In this document: one piece after another, positions 41,136 to 50,206 of the stretch | How the letters are laid out: each line of letters opens with the position of its first letter | How positions within the stretch are numbered: the stretch's first letter is position 1 | NCBI RefSeq assembly: GCF_005938085.1 | Contig: NZ_SMZK01000003.1 | Location: 186,001 to 250,000, forward strand | Reading direction: 5' to 3' | DNA length: 64,000 nt | Source of the DNA: Haloterrigena sp. H1 | GTDB lineage: Archaea; Halobacteriota; Halobacteria; Halobacteriales; Natrialbaceae | The notes under the pieces: model-generated | The model's input: only the letters and a program-made list of their open reading frames with translations | What the model was told of the DNA's origin: nothing | Database searches by the model: none | Made by a program: the position numbers and the translations under genes

Positions 41136-41756
41136 ATGAAAACAACAGCGTCACCGAAAGCACCGCTACCAGTACCACGCACAGCCCACCTCCCGAAGCG
41201 ATCGCGCCGCGCACACACCGAACCAATGTCGGTGTTGCCACTCGGCGACGGCCTTTACGAGGTCGAGTCGGCGAGCGGCCACACCTATCTCGTCGATCTC
41301 GAGGCGAGCCGCTGTACGTGCCCGGATCACGTCTTCCGCAAAACCCGGTGCAAGCACATTCGCCGGGTCGCCCTCGAGATCACGGCCGGCCGGACGCCGC
41401 CGCCGGGCGAGGTTGCGGTCGACTGTCACGACTGTGGCAACTCGGTCTTCGTCGACGAGGACGCGACCGCGCCGTTTTATTGCGACGAGCATACGATCTA
41501 TCCGGGCGACACCGTCATCGACCGGGAGACCGGCGATCGGCTCACCGTCGTCGACGTCTCGGACCTGCGGGCCGACGCCGTCGAAATCGGGGCGGCCGAC
41601 ACGACCGTCGCCGAGTACGCGACGAACGAGGACTACGACCCGGACGTGCCCGTCGTGGGCGCGGTCTATCCACACGCGACCGTCGCATCCAACGGCGTCG
41701 TTCCCGTGTCGCTGAAAGTCTATGTCTTCCCGCGAACGCGGCTCCGAAAGGTGTAA
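41136..41756 (+). CDS. SWIM zinc-finger protein
   Basis: A 206-residue protein. The N terminus (SPKAPLPVP ... RRAHTEPMSVLPLGDGLYEV) is conserved in haloarchaeal SWIM proteins and decides the start at 41136 rather than the ATG at 41226. The SWIM motif CTCPDHVFRKTRCKHIRRVA (CxCxnCxH) follows. A second zinc knuckle, DCHDCGNSVF...FYCDEH, may bind another metal. The C-terminal half is beta-rich. SWIM proteins are usually partners of recombinases or Rad50-like ATPases; here it is next to hjc, which hints at a recombination role but does not prove it. Confidence 0.85.
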   Translation: MKTTASPKAPLPVPRTAHLPKRSRRAHTEPMSVLPLGDGLYEVESASGHTYLVDLEASRCTCPDHVFRKTRCKHIRRVALEITAGRTPPPGEVAVDCHDCGNSVFVDEDATAPFYCDEHTIYPGDTVIDRETGDRLTVVDVSDLRADAVEIGAADTTVAEYATNEDYDPDVPVVGAVYPHATVASNGVVPVSLKVYVFPRTRLRKV

Positions 41757-41783
41757 CGGCCGACCGAGACTCGATTCAAGAGC

Positions 41784-42311
41784 TTACTCGAGCAGTTCCG
41801 CAGCCTCTTCGACATCCATGACGCCTTGTTCGACGGCATTGAGCACACGGAGGAGTTCCTCGTCCGGGCCGTCATCGACACTGCCATCGGCAGCGGCTTC
41901 CGCCAGCGTGACCTTCTCCGATTGGCCAGTGAACTCGGAGAAATCAGTACCCTCCGCGAGTGCCGTCTCCTTTTTGACCCGGTAGTTGCCGCCGTCGGTC
42001 ACGTAGAGGTCACCAGGATGGAAGAAATACCAGTCTTCGCGGTCGAAGCGGACGCCGATCCGGGGTTTCGCGCCGAAGTTCTGGGCGAAGTAGATGAGCG
42101 CTTCGACCTCCTCGCCGGTGAGATAGATCGGATCGCCCGCGCTCGATTTCGCCTCGATGGCGTAGAACTGGTCGCCGTCACCGGCGAGCACGTCGGGGAG
42201 TTCGCGGTCGGTCGCAGCGCCGCTGGCGGGCGCACGCATCACCGCGAAGCCGGCCTCGTCGAGCGCGTTGACGAGTTCGCGTTCGCGGCGGTCGCCCTTC
42301 GCATGGGACAT
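41784..42311 (-). CDS. hjc: Holliday junction resolvase Hjc
   Basis: A 175-residue protein. The nuclease core (1-~115) has KGDRRERELVNALDEAGFAV, the RAPASGAATDRELPDVLAGD segment with catalytic Asp and the FYAIEAKSSAGDPIYLTGEE segment (E-x-K). An acidic C-terminal extension of ~60 residues with helix EELLRVLNAVEQGVMDVEE is longer than in crenarchaeal Hjc but common in haloarchaea. It cleaves four-way junctions in recombination. It converges on the SWIM gene with a 27-bp gap. Confidence 0.94.
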   Translation of the reverse strand: MSHAKGDRRERELVNALDEAGFAVMRAPASGAATDRELPDVLAGDGDQFYAIEAKSSAGDPIYLTGEEVEALIYFAQNFGAKPRIGVRFDREDWYFFHPGDLYVTDGGNYRVKKETALAEGTDFSEFTGQSEKVTLAEAAADGSVDDGPDEELLRVLNAVEQGVMDVEEAAELLE

Positions 42312-42373
42312 ATAGCCCTCTCTCCCGCGGGCAGTAATAAAAGACCGGACGGCGGGACGGCCAGACGGGACGG

Positions 42374-43183
42374 TTACAGCGGGACTGTCGCCGCGAGGTC
42401 GACCAGCAGCGACGTCGACGGATCGGCAGCCTCGAGGTCATATTCGAGGGCGAGATACAGCAAGCCGAACTGGATGGCGTTGAACGCGGCGTGGGCACCG
42501 ATCGGCACGACGAGATTGTCGGTTTTCGCATACAGCAGGCCGAAGATGATCGAGCCGCCGAAGACGACCACGACGGGAACGAGGGTCGCGAGCAGCGAGT
42601 CGGAGAGAACGGCATACGACATGATGTGGATCAGCGCGAAGATCGCGCTGGCGACGACGACCGCGGTGACCCGGTCGAACGCTGCATAAAGCCGTTTCTG
42701 AACGATATTTCGAAAGAGGAACTCCTCGGCGGGCGCGTTGAAGAAGAAGACGATCCCGATCATGATCAGGACCATCGTCTGATCGCCGCCGATGTAGGTC
42801 GCGACCTGGTTCTCCGCGGACGGCAAGGCGAGGACCTGCACGACCAGGCTGACGAAGATGTAAAAGACGAAGCTCCCGAGGACGCCGGCGAGGACGTAGA
42901 GCCAGCCGCGTTTCGTCGGCCATCGGAGGTCGACGTACGACCACCCGCGGCCGGTCGCGGCGAGATAGAGCGCGCCGGCGAGGACGAAGCCGAGGAAGTT
43001 CAGGATCAGCAGGAGCGTTCGGCTCACGAGCGAGGCGTCCGTCGGAGACGTCGCCAGCGCCGGCTCGAGCGCGATCGCGGGGAGGGTCGTAAACTGGCTC
43101 GCGAGGATTCCGAACGCTGCCAGGCCGATCGCGACGAGCGTCGTCCGGACTGGCCCGTCGCGATAGCGTGATGACGTTTCCAT
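42374..43183 (-). CDS. CPBP-family intramembrane glutamic endopeptidase
   Basis: A 269-residue polytopic protein with about eight hydrophobic segments. The CPBP/Abi motifs are visible: FNAPAEEFLFRNIVQKRLY (EExxxR), FALIHIMSYAV (FxxxH) and PIGAHAAFNAIQFG (HxxxN/D). In eukaryotes the family (Rce1) processes prenylated CaaX proteins; prokaryotic roles include maturation of small peptides and bacteriocin immunity. No peptide gene was seen next to it. Confidence 0.9.
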   Translation of the reverse strand: METSSRYRDGPVRTTLVAIGLAAFGILASQFTTLPAIALEPALATSPTDASLVSRTLLLILNFLGFVLAGALYLAATGRGWSYVDLRWPTKRGWLYVLAGVLGSFVFYIFVSLVVQVLALPSAENQVATYIGGDQTMVLIMIGIVFFFNAPAEEFLFRNIVQKRLYAAFDRVTAVVVASAIFALIHIMSYAVLSDSLLATLVPVVVVFGGSIIFGLLYAKTDNLVVPIGAHAAFNAIQFGLLYLALEYDLEAADPSTSLLVDLAATVPL

Positions 43184-43256
43184 AGGAGGAGGTACGGCGA
43201 CTGGGCCCTTGGGCGTTCCTCTCTCCGAACCGGTCGGCTCGGCGACCCGTCACTGG

Positions 43257-46200
43257 TCAATCAGCGAGGACCGGCCCGCTCTCCTCGAACAGCTGTGTCA
43301 GCAGCCGCTGCTGACCGATCCGCAGGTGGCGGTTGACCGTCGGCTGTGTCACCTCGAGCAACGCGGCGATTTCCTCGCCGGTGCTCTCGCGAGGCCACTC
43401 GAAGAAGCCGGCGAAATACGCCGTCCGGAGCACCTCGAGCTGGCGATCGGTCAGCGCATCGAGCAGCGACGTGACGTGTTCGCTTCGGGTTCGCATCGAT
43501 CGCTCGACGTCGTGGCGGGCCTGTAGTTCGACAGTCGGATACCCTTCGCGGAGCATCTCGACGAACTCGCGGACGTCGGTCCCCGGCGGGACGTCGACCG
43601 TGACCTCGGTTCCGGTGGCATCGGCGTGCATCGAGCGTGGACTGCCGCCGTGGCGGACCAGCCGCGAGGCGATGACCTCGCCGGCGACGGTCGCCTCGAA
43701 CCGGCAGTCGGTTTCAGTCTGACTGATGAGCCGGGAGTCAGTCACCGAGACGAGGTCATCGAGCGCCGCGTGTACCTCGTCGGGCGACACGCCACTGGTC
43801 TCGAAAAACAGCAGCGTCTCGTCGCCTGAATGCGTCCCAAGTCCCGCATACTCGACCCTGACACCAGTTTTCGCTGCGATCCGAGAGAGGAGGTCGTCCG
43901 ACCCCTCGAGTCGGAGCGTCAGCTCGAGCGTCCGTTCGGCGTGCAGCGCCTCGCGCGTTTTGACGGCGTTGATCGCGTTTGCGATCCCGTCGCCGAGTTC
44001 CGTCACGACGGTCTGCTCGAGGTCAGCAAAGGCACCCGGTTCGTCCGCGTACAGCGTGAGGACGCCATACGAGTACTCCGCATGCGAGAGTGGAACGCTG
44101 ATGACCGACTGGAAGCCCCGGTTGAGGGCAGGTCGCCGCCAGTCCTCGCTCTGGAGCCCGTCGACGACGTTCGAGACGACCGTCGGCGTCTCGGTCCGGG
44201 CGGTGCGGACGGCCGGCTCGGCTGACGCGTCGTATGCGAGTTGCATGTTGTCTAAGTAATCCTGACCGGAGCCGGCCCAGGCGCGGGGTTCCAGTCGCGT
44301 GCCGCTGGCATCGAGCTGGCCGATCCACGCGAACGCGATGTCATTGGCCTCGACCAACCGTTCGGGGACGGTCTGTTCGATGTCCGTGCGGCTGTCGGCG
44401 CCGATCAGCGACTGGTCGATCCGTCTGATGAGTTCGGTGATCGAGATCTGGCGGTTGAGCCGGCGGTTGCGCTCTTCGAGTTCCGTTTCCCGCTCGCGAA
44501 GACTGGCTTCACTCTCGAGGCGGTCGAAGGCGGCTTCGGTCGTCGCGACGAGCGTCTCGATCAGCCGCCGGGCGTTGGCGTCGATCGGCTCGCCGCCCGA
44601 CGCGACCGCGAAGACGCCGTGATCGCCGATCGGAACGACGACCCCACTCTCGACGCCTGGCCCGAAGATCCGCGACTGGTCGAACGACGCGGGATCGTCG
44701 ACGACCATCCCCGTCCCCGTGACGTAGACGTTCCAGAGGGCAGTATCAGTGTCACCGACGGCGACCGACGCGGTACCGTCACAGAGGTGTGCGAACTCGT
44801 CCGTGTAGGCGATCGGCTCGAATCGGTTCACATCGGGGTCGAGGTGATACACCGCGACGCCCGCGGCCTCGAGGACGTCAGCGGCCGTCTCGACGACCAA
44901 GTCCGCGACCTCGTGCTCACTGTCAGTACCGAGGAGGTCGCGTGCAGCGCCGTGGAGCGATTCGAGGGCGAACTCGTGTTCCTTTTGCCCGGTGATGTCC
45001 TGAATCGTCCCCCGGACGCCGACGATGTCGTCGGCTTGGTGGCTGTCGTCGGTGCCGAGTCGGTCACCTTTCCGGACAGGTTCGCCGATAGAGCGGACCC
45101 ACCGTTCGTTCCCGGTAGCCGTTCGGGCCCGGTGTTCGATATCGTAGCTCTCGCCGGTCTCGAGTGCCGCGTCGACGGCCTCGTGGACGGTCGCTCGATC
45201 CGCTGGGTGTGGAAACGAGGCCGCGCGATCGGGGCTAACGTCCGCGTCCGATGGCAGTTCGTACAGCCGACGCATCCCGTCCGTCAAGACCACGTCCGGT
45301 TGGTCGTCACTGACATCGAGTTCCCAACCGCCGATACTGGCGAGTCGCTCGGCCTGTTCGAGCAACTCCGTCGTCCGCTCGAGTTCGTTTTCGTGTCGTT
45401 TGCGCTCGGTGATGTCGTTGTTGATCCCGACCATCCGAGTGCCGTCACCGTCGTCGACGACCCGACCGCGGGCCCCGACCCAGACCCAGGCTCCGTCCTC
45501 GTGACGGAGCCGAAACTCCGTCTGGAACAGTTCGTCGTTCTCGATCGCGTCACTGACTTCTCGCTCGACGCGGTCGACATCGTCCGGATGGACGCGCCGT
45601 GTGAAGGCGTCGAACGTGCCCCCGAACGCGCCCGGTTCGAGTCCGAGCAGCCGCTCGTACGTCTCGTTCCAGGTGACTTCGTCGGTGTCCAGATCCCACT
45701 CCCAGACGGCCGTGTTCGTTCCTTCCAGTGTGAGTTCGAGCCGCCGTTTCGTCTCGCGGAGATCCCGCTCGCGCTCTTTGCGTTCAGTGATATCGCGACT
45801 GATCGCCAGATACCGGTTTTGGTTCTCGAGATCGAGACAGATGAGGTGGACCTCGACGGGAAACGTCGAGCCGTCGTGACAGCGGTACTTGCCCTCGAAC
45901 TTCCGACGGTCGCCGACCGCCATCTCCTCGAGCATGGAGAGGGCCTCGGCTTCATCCACGTACATATCGTATTTCCAGACATTCGTGCCGAGCAGGTCGT
46001 CTTCGGTGGACCCGAGCGCGTCTACGAGCCGCTGATTGACGTCGACGATCGTCCCCTCTGTATCGAGCACGTTGATCATATCGGGGGAGTTCTCGAACAG
46101 CGCCTCGAGTCGGGCGCTCGTCGTTTCCAGGCGGCGCTCGCGCTCTTTGCGGTCGGTGATATCGCGGACGACGCCTGCGGTGCCGGTGAACTCGCCGTCG

Positions 46201-48575
46201 ACCATCGGCAACAACGCCATGTGGTTTTCGACGTCGATCGTCTCGCCGTCGACGGTCTCGAGGACCATCTCGAACGTCTGTGACGGTTCGCTTTTGCTGA
46301 GCAAATCCCGAATCCGATCCTGTGCCGTCTCGATGTCCTCGGCAGCCATCACTGTCGAGACGTGTTCGCCGAGCAACGAATCGGGCTCGTAGCCCGTGAT
46401 CTGTGTCAGCGCGTCGTTGACAAAGCGGAAGTTCCCGTCCGCGTCGATCGTATATACCACCTCGTCGAGCGCCTGAATGATCGTCTCGGTACGCTCGAGT
46501 TCGCGTTCGCGTTCTTTGCGCGCAGTGATGTCCTGTGCCGCACCGCGGAGCGCGACGATCTCGCCGTCGTCTCGAACGGGCTCACCGATACTTCGGATCC
46601 AGCGCCGGTCATCATCCGCTGTGATGATTTGATTTTCGATATCGTACGTCTCACCAGCCTCGAGTGCGCGGTCAATGACTTCACTGAGTCGCGCCCGATC
46701 CTCTGGCGCAATGTATTCGAATACCTGATTGAGATCGAGCTCCTGCTCGGGTGAGAGCCCAAAGATCCGGTAGGTCTCGTCAGTCCATCGCACGTCGGCG
46801 GAATCGTCGGTCACGTCAAGTTCCCAGGCCCCCACGTTCGCCAGCCGCTGGGACTGCTCTAACAGATGCGTCGTCCGCTCGAGGTGGGCTTCGCGTTCAC
46901 GAAGCCGGCGTTCTTTTGCCATGCGGTCGGAGATATCCCGACCGATGCCGACTTCGACCGGGTTGCCGTCGGGATCGGCGAGGACCGACGCGATGAACTC
47001 GTAGGGGATCTGCTCGCCCGACTTCGTCTGCAGCGCCGCTTCGACGCGGGTCTCGCCCGTCTCGAAGGCTTCGGTGATCGAATCGCAGATCACGTCCCGA
47101 TCGTCCTCGTCGAAGAAGTCGAGGGCATGCATGTCGTCGATCTCGGCATCCGAATACCCCGACACCTCGACCAGCGTCTCGTTCCAGCGCTGGAGGTCTC
47201 CGTCCTCGTCGAGGATATAAAAGACGTCGTCTAACGCATCGATGACGTCGGTGGTGAACTGCTCGTGTCGCTCGAGCCGCCGCTGTTTCTCGAGGCGCTC
47301 GCTGACATCGCGACCGACGCCAACGATTACCTGTTCGCCCGCCGGGTTCTCGAGGGCCGACGCGACGAACTCGTAGGGAATGGACTCGCCATCGCTGGTT
47401 ACGATCGGGGCGTCGACACGTGTGGACCCGGTCTCGAGAACCTCGTCGATCGAGTTCGCGAGCCGGTCGTGATCCGCCTCGTCGAAGAACGCCAGCGCAT
47501 GCATCGACTCGACCTCGGCGTCGGTATACCCTGTCGTCTCGCACAGACTCTCGTTCCACTGGCGTACCGTGCCGTCCTCGTCGAGGAGATAGACGACATC
47601 GTCGACCGCATCCAGCATGTCGTCGGTAAACGCCCGTGCTCGCTCGAGACGGCGCTCCCGTTCCCGAATCCGCTGGACGTAGGTGCGGTGTTCGAACGTC
47701 TGGCTCACCCAGCGAGCGATCAGTTCCACGAACGACGTTTCAGCGGGCGTAAACGGCCGCTCCCGGGGCTCGCGGTCCAGAAAACAGATCGTTCCGCAGT
47801 AGTCGCCCTCGACGATGATCTGTCCACCGAGATGGCAGTTGACGTCGAGTTCGTCGGCGATCGGATGGTCGCCCCACTCGACCACAGCAGCGTCGTTTGG
47901 TCCCTGCCGGTCGTCCGACTCGAGCAGGTCGTCACAGGGCTCGGAGAGTTGCAGGACCGTCCCTTCGAGGTCGGCCTGGTGTCCGACGGCCGCCTCGATC
48001 TCGTATCGGTCGGTCGATTCGTCGAACCGGGAGACGAACCCAGTCTCGAGACCGAGCCGATCACAGCCCAACTCGAGTAGGTGACGGATCGTCGCCTCGT
48101 CATCCATGTTCGGATCGGACGTGATCCGGGACAGTTCCCGCCGGTACCGTTCGCTCTCGGCGCGTCGCCGTTCTCGATCACACACTGCAGCCGTCAGGTC
48201 GGTGACGGTCTCGGAGAGGTGCTCGAGTTCGTCGTCGCGATCGACCTTAACGTCGATCGGCTCGTCGACGGTCGGCGGTTGCGCCGGGGGTTCAGACGCG
48301 GGCAGCGGCGACTCGTCCTCGAGTCGCGAGGTGAACTGCCGAAGCGCGTCGGTGAGGCGCTCGATGTCGTTCGACCGATCGGAGCCACTCCGTGCAGCAA
48401 GACCCACGACGAGCAATCCGGGTCCCGTCTGCGTGCCAACTCCTCGAGGCACCCCCTCAGAGAAGAAGACGCCAGCGGCGATCAAGACTGCAACACCGAT
48501 CACTCCGAGCAGACCCGCACGCGACCACCTCGTGTCATCTGCGAGCAGTCCGCGCTGAACCGCGATCCCGTCCAT
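43257..48575 (-). CDS. giant multi-PAS/GAF sensor with Bat-type HTH output
   Basis: A 1772-residue one-component regulator. Order: two N-terminal hydrophobic segments (20-75), a helix, GAF 1 (~150-300), then seven PAS/PAC units beginning near 315, 440, 565, 690, 815, 940 and 1070, for example DDVVYLLDEDGTVRQWNESL, DDVFYILDEDGDLQRWNETL, VGAWELDVTDDSADVRWTDE and DEVVYTIDADGNFRFVNDAL. GAF 2 (~1190-1340) and GAF 3 (~1370-1530) follow. Last come a bacterio-opsin-activator domain and the HTH_10 motif LTDRQLEVLRTAYFAGFFEW...PTVNRHLR. There is no histidine kinase core, so sensing is coupled directly to DNA binding. Targets unknown. Confidence 0.93.
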   Translation of the reverse strand: MDGIAVQRGLLADDTRWSRAGLLGVIGVAVLIAAGVFFSEGVPRGVGTQTGPGLLVVGLAARSGSDRSNDIERLTDALRQFTSRLEDESPLPASEPPAQPPTVDEPIDVKVDRDDELEHLSETVTDLTAAVCDRERRRAESERYRRELSRITSDPNMDDEATIRHLLELGCDRLGLETGFVSRFDESTDRYEIEAAVGHQADLEGTVLQLSEPCDDLLESDDRQGPNDAAVVEWGDHPIADELDVNCHLGGQIIVEGDYCGTICFLDREPRERPFTPAETSFVELIARWVSQTFEHRTYVQRIRERERRLERARAFTDDMLDAVDDVVYLLDEDGTVRQWNESLCETTGYTDAEVESMHALAFFDEADHDRLANSIDEVLETGSTRVDAPIVTSDGESIPYEFVASALENPAGEQVIVGVGRDVSERLEKQRRLERHEQFTTDVIDALDDVFYILDEDGDLQRWNETLVEVSGYSDAEIDDMHALDFFDEDDRDVICDSITEAFETGETRVEAALQTKSGEQIPYEFIASVLADPDGNPVEVGIGRDISDRMAKERRLREREAHLERTTHLLEQSQRLANVGAWELDVTDDSADVRWTDETYRIFGLSPEQELDLNQVFEYIAPEDRARLSEVIDRALEAGETYDIENQIITADDDRRWIRSIGEPVRDDGEIVALRGAAQDITARKERERELERTETIIQALDEVVYTIDADGNFRFVNDALTQITGYEPDSLLGEHVSTVMAAEDIETAQDRIRDLLSKSEPSQTFEMVLETVDGETIDVENHMALLPMVDGEFTGTAGVVRDITDRKERERRLETTSARLEALFENSPDMINVLDTEGTIVDVNQRLVDALGSTEDDLLGTNVWKYDMYVDEAEALSMLEEMAVGDRRKFEGKYRCHDGSTFPVEVHLICLDLENQNRYLAISRDITERKERERDLRETKRRLELTLEGTNTAVWEWDLDTDEVTWNETYERLLGLEPGAFGGTFDAFTRRVHPDDVDRVEREVSDAIENDELFQTEFRLRHEDGAWVWVGARGRVVDDGDGTRMVGINNDITERKRHENELERTTELLEQAERLASIGGWELDVSDDQPDVVLTDGMRRLYELPSDADVSPDRAASFPHPADRATVHEAVDAALETGESYDIEHRARTATGNERWVRSIGEPVRKGDRLGTDDSHQADDIVGVRGTIQDITGQKEHEFALESLHGAARDLLGTDSEHEVADLVVETAADVLEAAGVAVYHLDPDVNRFEPIAYTDEFAHLCDGTASVAVGDTDTALWNVYVTGTGMVVDDPASFDQSRIFGPGVESGVVVPIGDHGVFAVASGGEPIDANARRLIETLVATTEAAFDRLESEASLRERETELEERNRRLNRQISITELIRRIDQSLIGADSRTDIEQTVPERLVEANDIAFAWIGQLDASGTRLEPRAWAGSGQDYLDNMQLAYDASAEPAVRTARTETPTVVSNVVDGLQSEDWRRPALNRGFQSVISVPLSHAEYSYGVLTLYADEPGAFADLEQTVVTELGDGIANAINAVKTREALHAERTLELTLRLEGSDDLLSRIAAKTGVRVEYAGLGTHSGDETLLFFETSGVSPDEVHAALDDLVSVTDSRLISQTETDCRFEATVAGEVIASRLVRHGGSPRSMHADATGTEVTVDVPPGTDVREFVEMLREGYPTVELQARHDVERSMRTRSEHVTSLLDALTDRQLEVLRTAYFAGFFEWPRESTGEEIAALLEVTQPTVNRHLRIGQQRLLTQLFEESGPVLAD

Positions 48576-48846
48576 AGTACGCCTATGGAATGACTGGCAA
48601 TGATATGAGCGGTTTATTTCAGTCAGCTATTCAAATCATCATCACAGTGGTGGTCGAGTACAAACCGTGTCGGTCGCAGCGTCGGCGGATTTGGGACGTG
48701 TGAGGCACGTTCCGGCCGTTTCGCGGGGCGAGAAGCGGGTGGGCGATGCCGATTTCGAGATACTATACACGTAGTGTCGGGGCGGCAGCGAAATTACGTG
48801 TATAACGGGCAAGCCGATACCGACGGATCGTGTTAGTCCAGCCAAG

Positions 48847-49104
48847 ATGTCCGGAGCTACACTCGATTATTACAACGATTCGATCAGTCTACGCGTCATC
48901 GAAGCTCTCGCGGACGCGACAGATACCGCCCCGAACGAACTCGACCCGCTGTACAACACCATCGATCCCGAGGCGCTCGATCAACTGTTCCGGCCGGACT
49001 CGAGCGACGAGATCCGTGTCACGTTCGAGTACGGCGACTCGCACGTCGAGATTCGAGGCGACGGCACCGTCGTGGTCGATGGAACCGTCCATGACGGCCG
49101 ATAA
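48847..49104 (+). CDS. HalOD1 output-domain protein
   Basis: An 85-residue HalOD1 domain: SLRVIEALADATDTAPNELD, PLYNTIDPEALDQLF and FEYGDSHVEIRGDGTVVVDG. A TATA-like GTGTATAACG lies at 48798-48807. The stop overlaps a 42-residue ORF, and that overlaps the next gene, so the three form a likely operon ending in a receiver/PAS protein. It is divergent from the giant multi-PAS regulator and may belong to the same signalling circuit; this is inference from position. Confidence 0.82.
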   Translation: MSGATLDYYNDSISLRVIEALADATDTAPNELDPLYNTIDPEALDQLFRPDSSDEIRVTFEYGDSHVEIRGDGTVVVDGTVHDGR

Positions 49105-49219
49105 GCGGCAAGCCAAGCCGACCTCCCCCAGTCGAGACCGACAGGAGACGACCGATGGAAACAGCCCCGCGTCCGTCTCGCCGGACACGTCAAGCGACCC
49201 ACCACCGGAGGCGATCTGA
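49091..49219 (+). CDS. 42-residue linking microprotein
   Basis: ATG 49091 overlaps the HalOD1 gene by 14 bp. The frame MTADKRQAKPTSPSRDRQET... ends in PPPEAI with TGA directly before the ATG of the next gene (TGAATG). The composition is hydrophilic and Pro/Ser/Thr-rich, probably disordered. Tight packing supports translation, perhaps only as a coupling ORF. No family recognised. Confidence 0.4.
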   Translation: MTADKRQAKPTSPSRDRQETTDGNSPASVSPDTSSDPPPEAI

Positions 49220-50032
49220 ATGCGAGTCCCACCAGCGGGGGGAATCGAGCCATCCGTTCGAAGCCAGCCGGCACAGCGTACCGTCCTCGTCGTCGATCAG
49301 GACCGCGACCGCGACCGCGACCACATCGAACGCGCGCTCGACGACGAACCAATAGTCGTCGAGACGGCCGCCACGCTCGCGGCCGCACAGTCCAGCGTCG
49401 ACGAGATCGACTGTCTCGTCGTTCCGTCGACTGTGACGGACGAACGCAGCGACGTGGCCGCTACCGACGGGTCGGGCGCGCACGTCGAGTGGCTCGAGAC
49501 CGTCAGGACCGACGCGCCGGAGCTCCCGGTCGTCGTCCTCGCTGACGAGGTGACGCTGGAGCTCGCACGCGCGATCCGGTCGTACGAGTGGACTACCGTG
49601 ATCGACCGGAACGAGCCGCGCGAGCGACTCGCGACCCGCGTCACAGATCTCCTCGAGCGCCATCGGCTGACGCGCCTCTCGCAGCGGTCGCTCGCGAGCA
49701 TCGCGCTCGCCGGCGACGCGATCGCGATCGTCGATCCCGCCGGGGTAATCCAGTTTGCGAGTCGCTCCTTTCGGATGCGGTTCGGTGCCGCTGCCGACGA
49801 TCTCGCCGGCACCCCGTGGCAGGAACTGTTTACTGACGACGCCGTCTCCTATCTCGAGTCAGTGGCGTTGCCAACCGTCACGGAAGGGTGGCGGTGGACC
49901 GGCATCTGCACCGGCCGGCGACGGACAGGTGTGACGTTCTCGGTCCGCGTTCGGCTCGGCGGCCTCGAGGATGGCAGTCTGGTGTTCGTCGTCAGCGAGC
50001 CCGATGAGAACGCTTCTGAACACGGAGACTGA
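49220..50032 (+). CDS. degenerate receiver plus PAS protein
   Basis: A 270-residue protein. Residues ~18-130 resemble a response-regulator receiver (RTVLVVDQDRDRDRDHIERA; CLVVPSTVTD where the phosphoacceptor strand would be; ELPVVVLADEVTLELARAI), but the aspartate at the end of strand 3 is not present in DCLVVPS, so it is probably not phosphorylated in the usual way. Residues ~145-255 form a PAS domain (AIAIVDPAGVIQFASRSFRM, AGTPWQELFTDDAVSYL). No output domain. It may pair with the HalOD1 protein encoded two genes upstream. Confidence 0.75.
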   Translation: MRVPPAGGIEPSVRSQPAQRTVLVVDQDRDRDRDHIERALDDEPIVVETAATLAAAQSSVDEIDCLVVPSTVTDERSDVAATDGSGAHVEWLETVRTDAPELPVVVLADEVTLELARAIRSYEWTTVIDRNEPRERLATRVTDLLERHRLTRLSQRSLASIALAGDAIAIVDPAGVIQFASRSFRMRFGAAADDLAGTPWQELFTDDAVSYLESVALPTVTEGWRWTGICTGRRRTGVTFSVRVRLGGLEDGSLVFVVSEPDENASEHGD

Positions 50033-50083
50033 TCTCCCGGCGCTCACTCGTCTTTCTCGCCGTGCCGTCTACGATCCGCTGCT

Positions 50084-50137
50084 GATACTACGGACAGCAG
50101 CCGCGACCGGCTTCAGGTGGTTCTGTCGGGCAGTATA
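50084..50137. repeat. short type-1 hairpin element
   Basis: GATACTACGGACAG (50084-50097) and CTGTCGGGCAGTATAC (50123-50138) are imperfect inverted repeats matching the ends of the type-1 elements at 30101, 58925 and 60003. The interior is only ~25 bp, so it is probably a deleted copy. It lies in the 174-bp gap between the receiver/PAS and SAHH genes. Confidence 0.5.
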
Positions 50138-50206
50138 CCGACCCAAAATCCAGTGTGCGGTTCGACGGGGCTCGAGCCGTCTGAACTGTGCCTTCCCGAA
50201 CTCGAG

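Noticed and set aside
44619..46283. 554-codon plus-strand open frame
   Set aside because: Antisense to the multi-PAS gene; no domain, and its composition reflects the PAS codons of the other strand.
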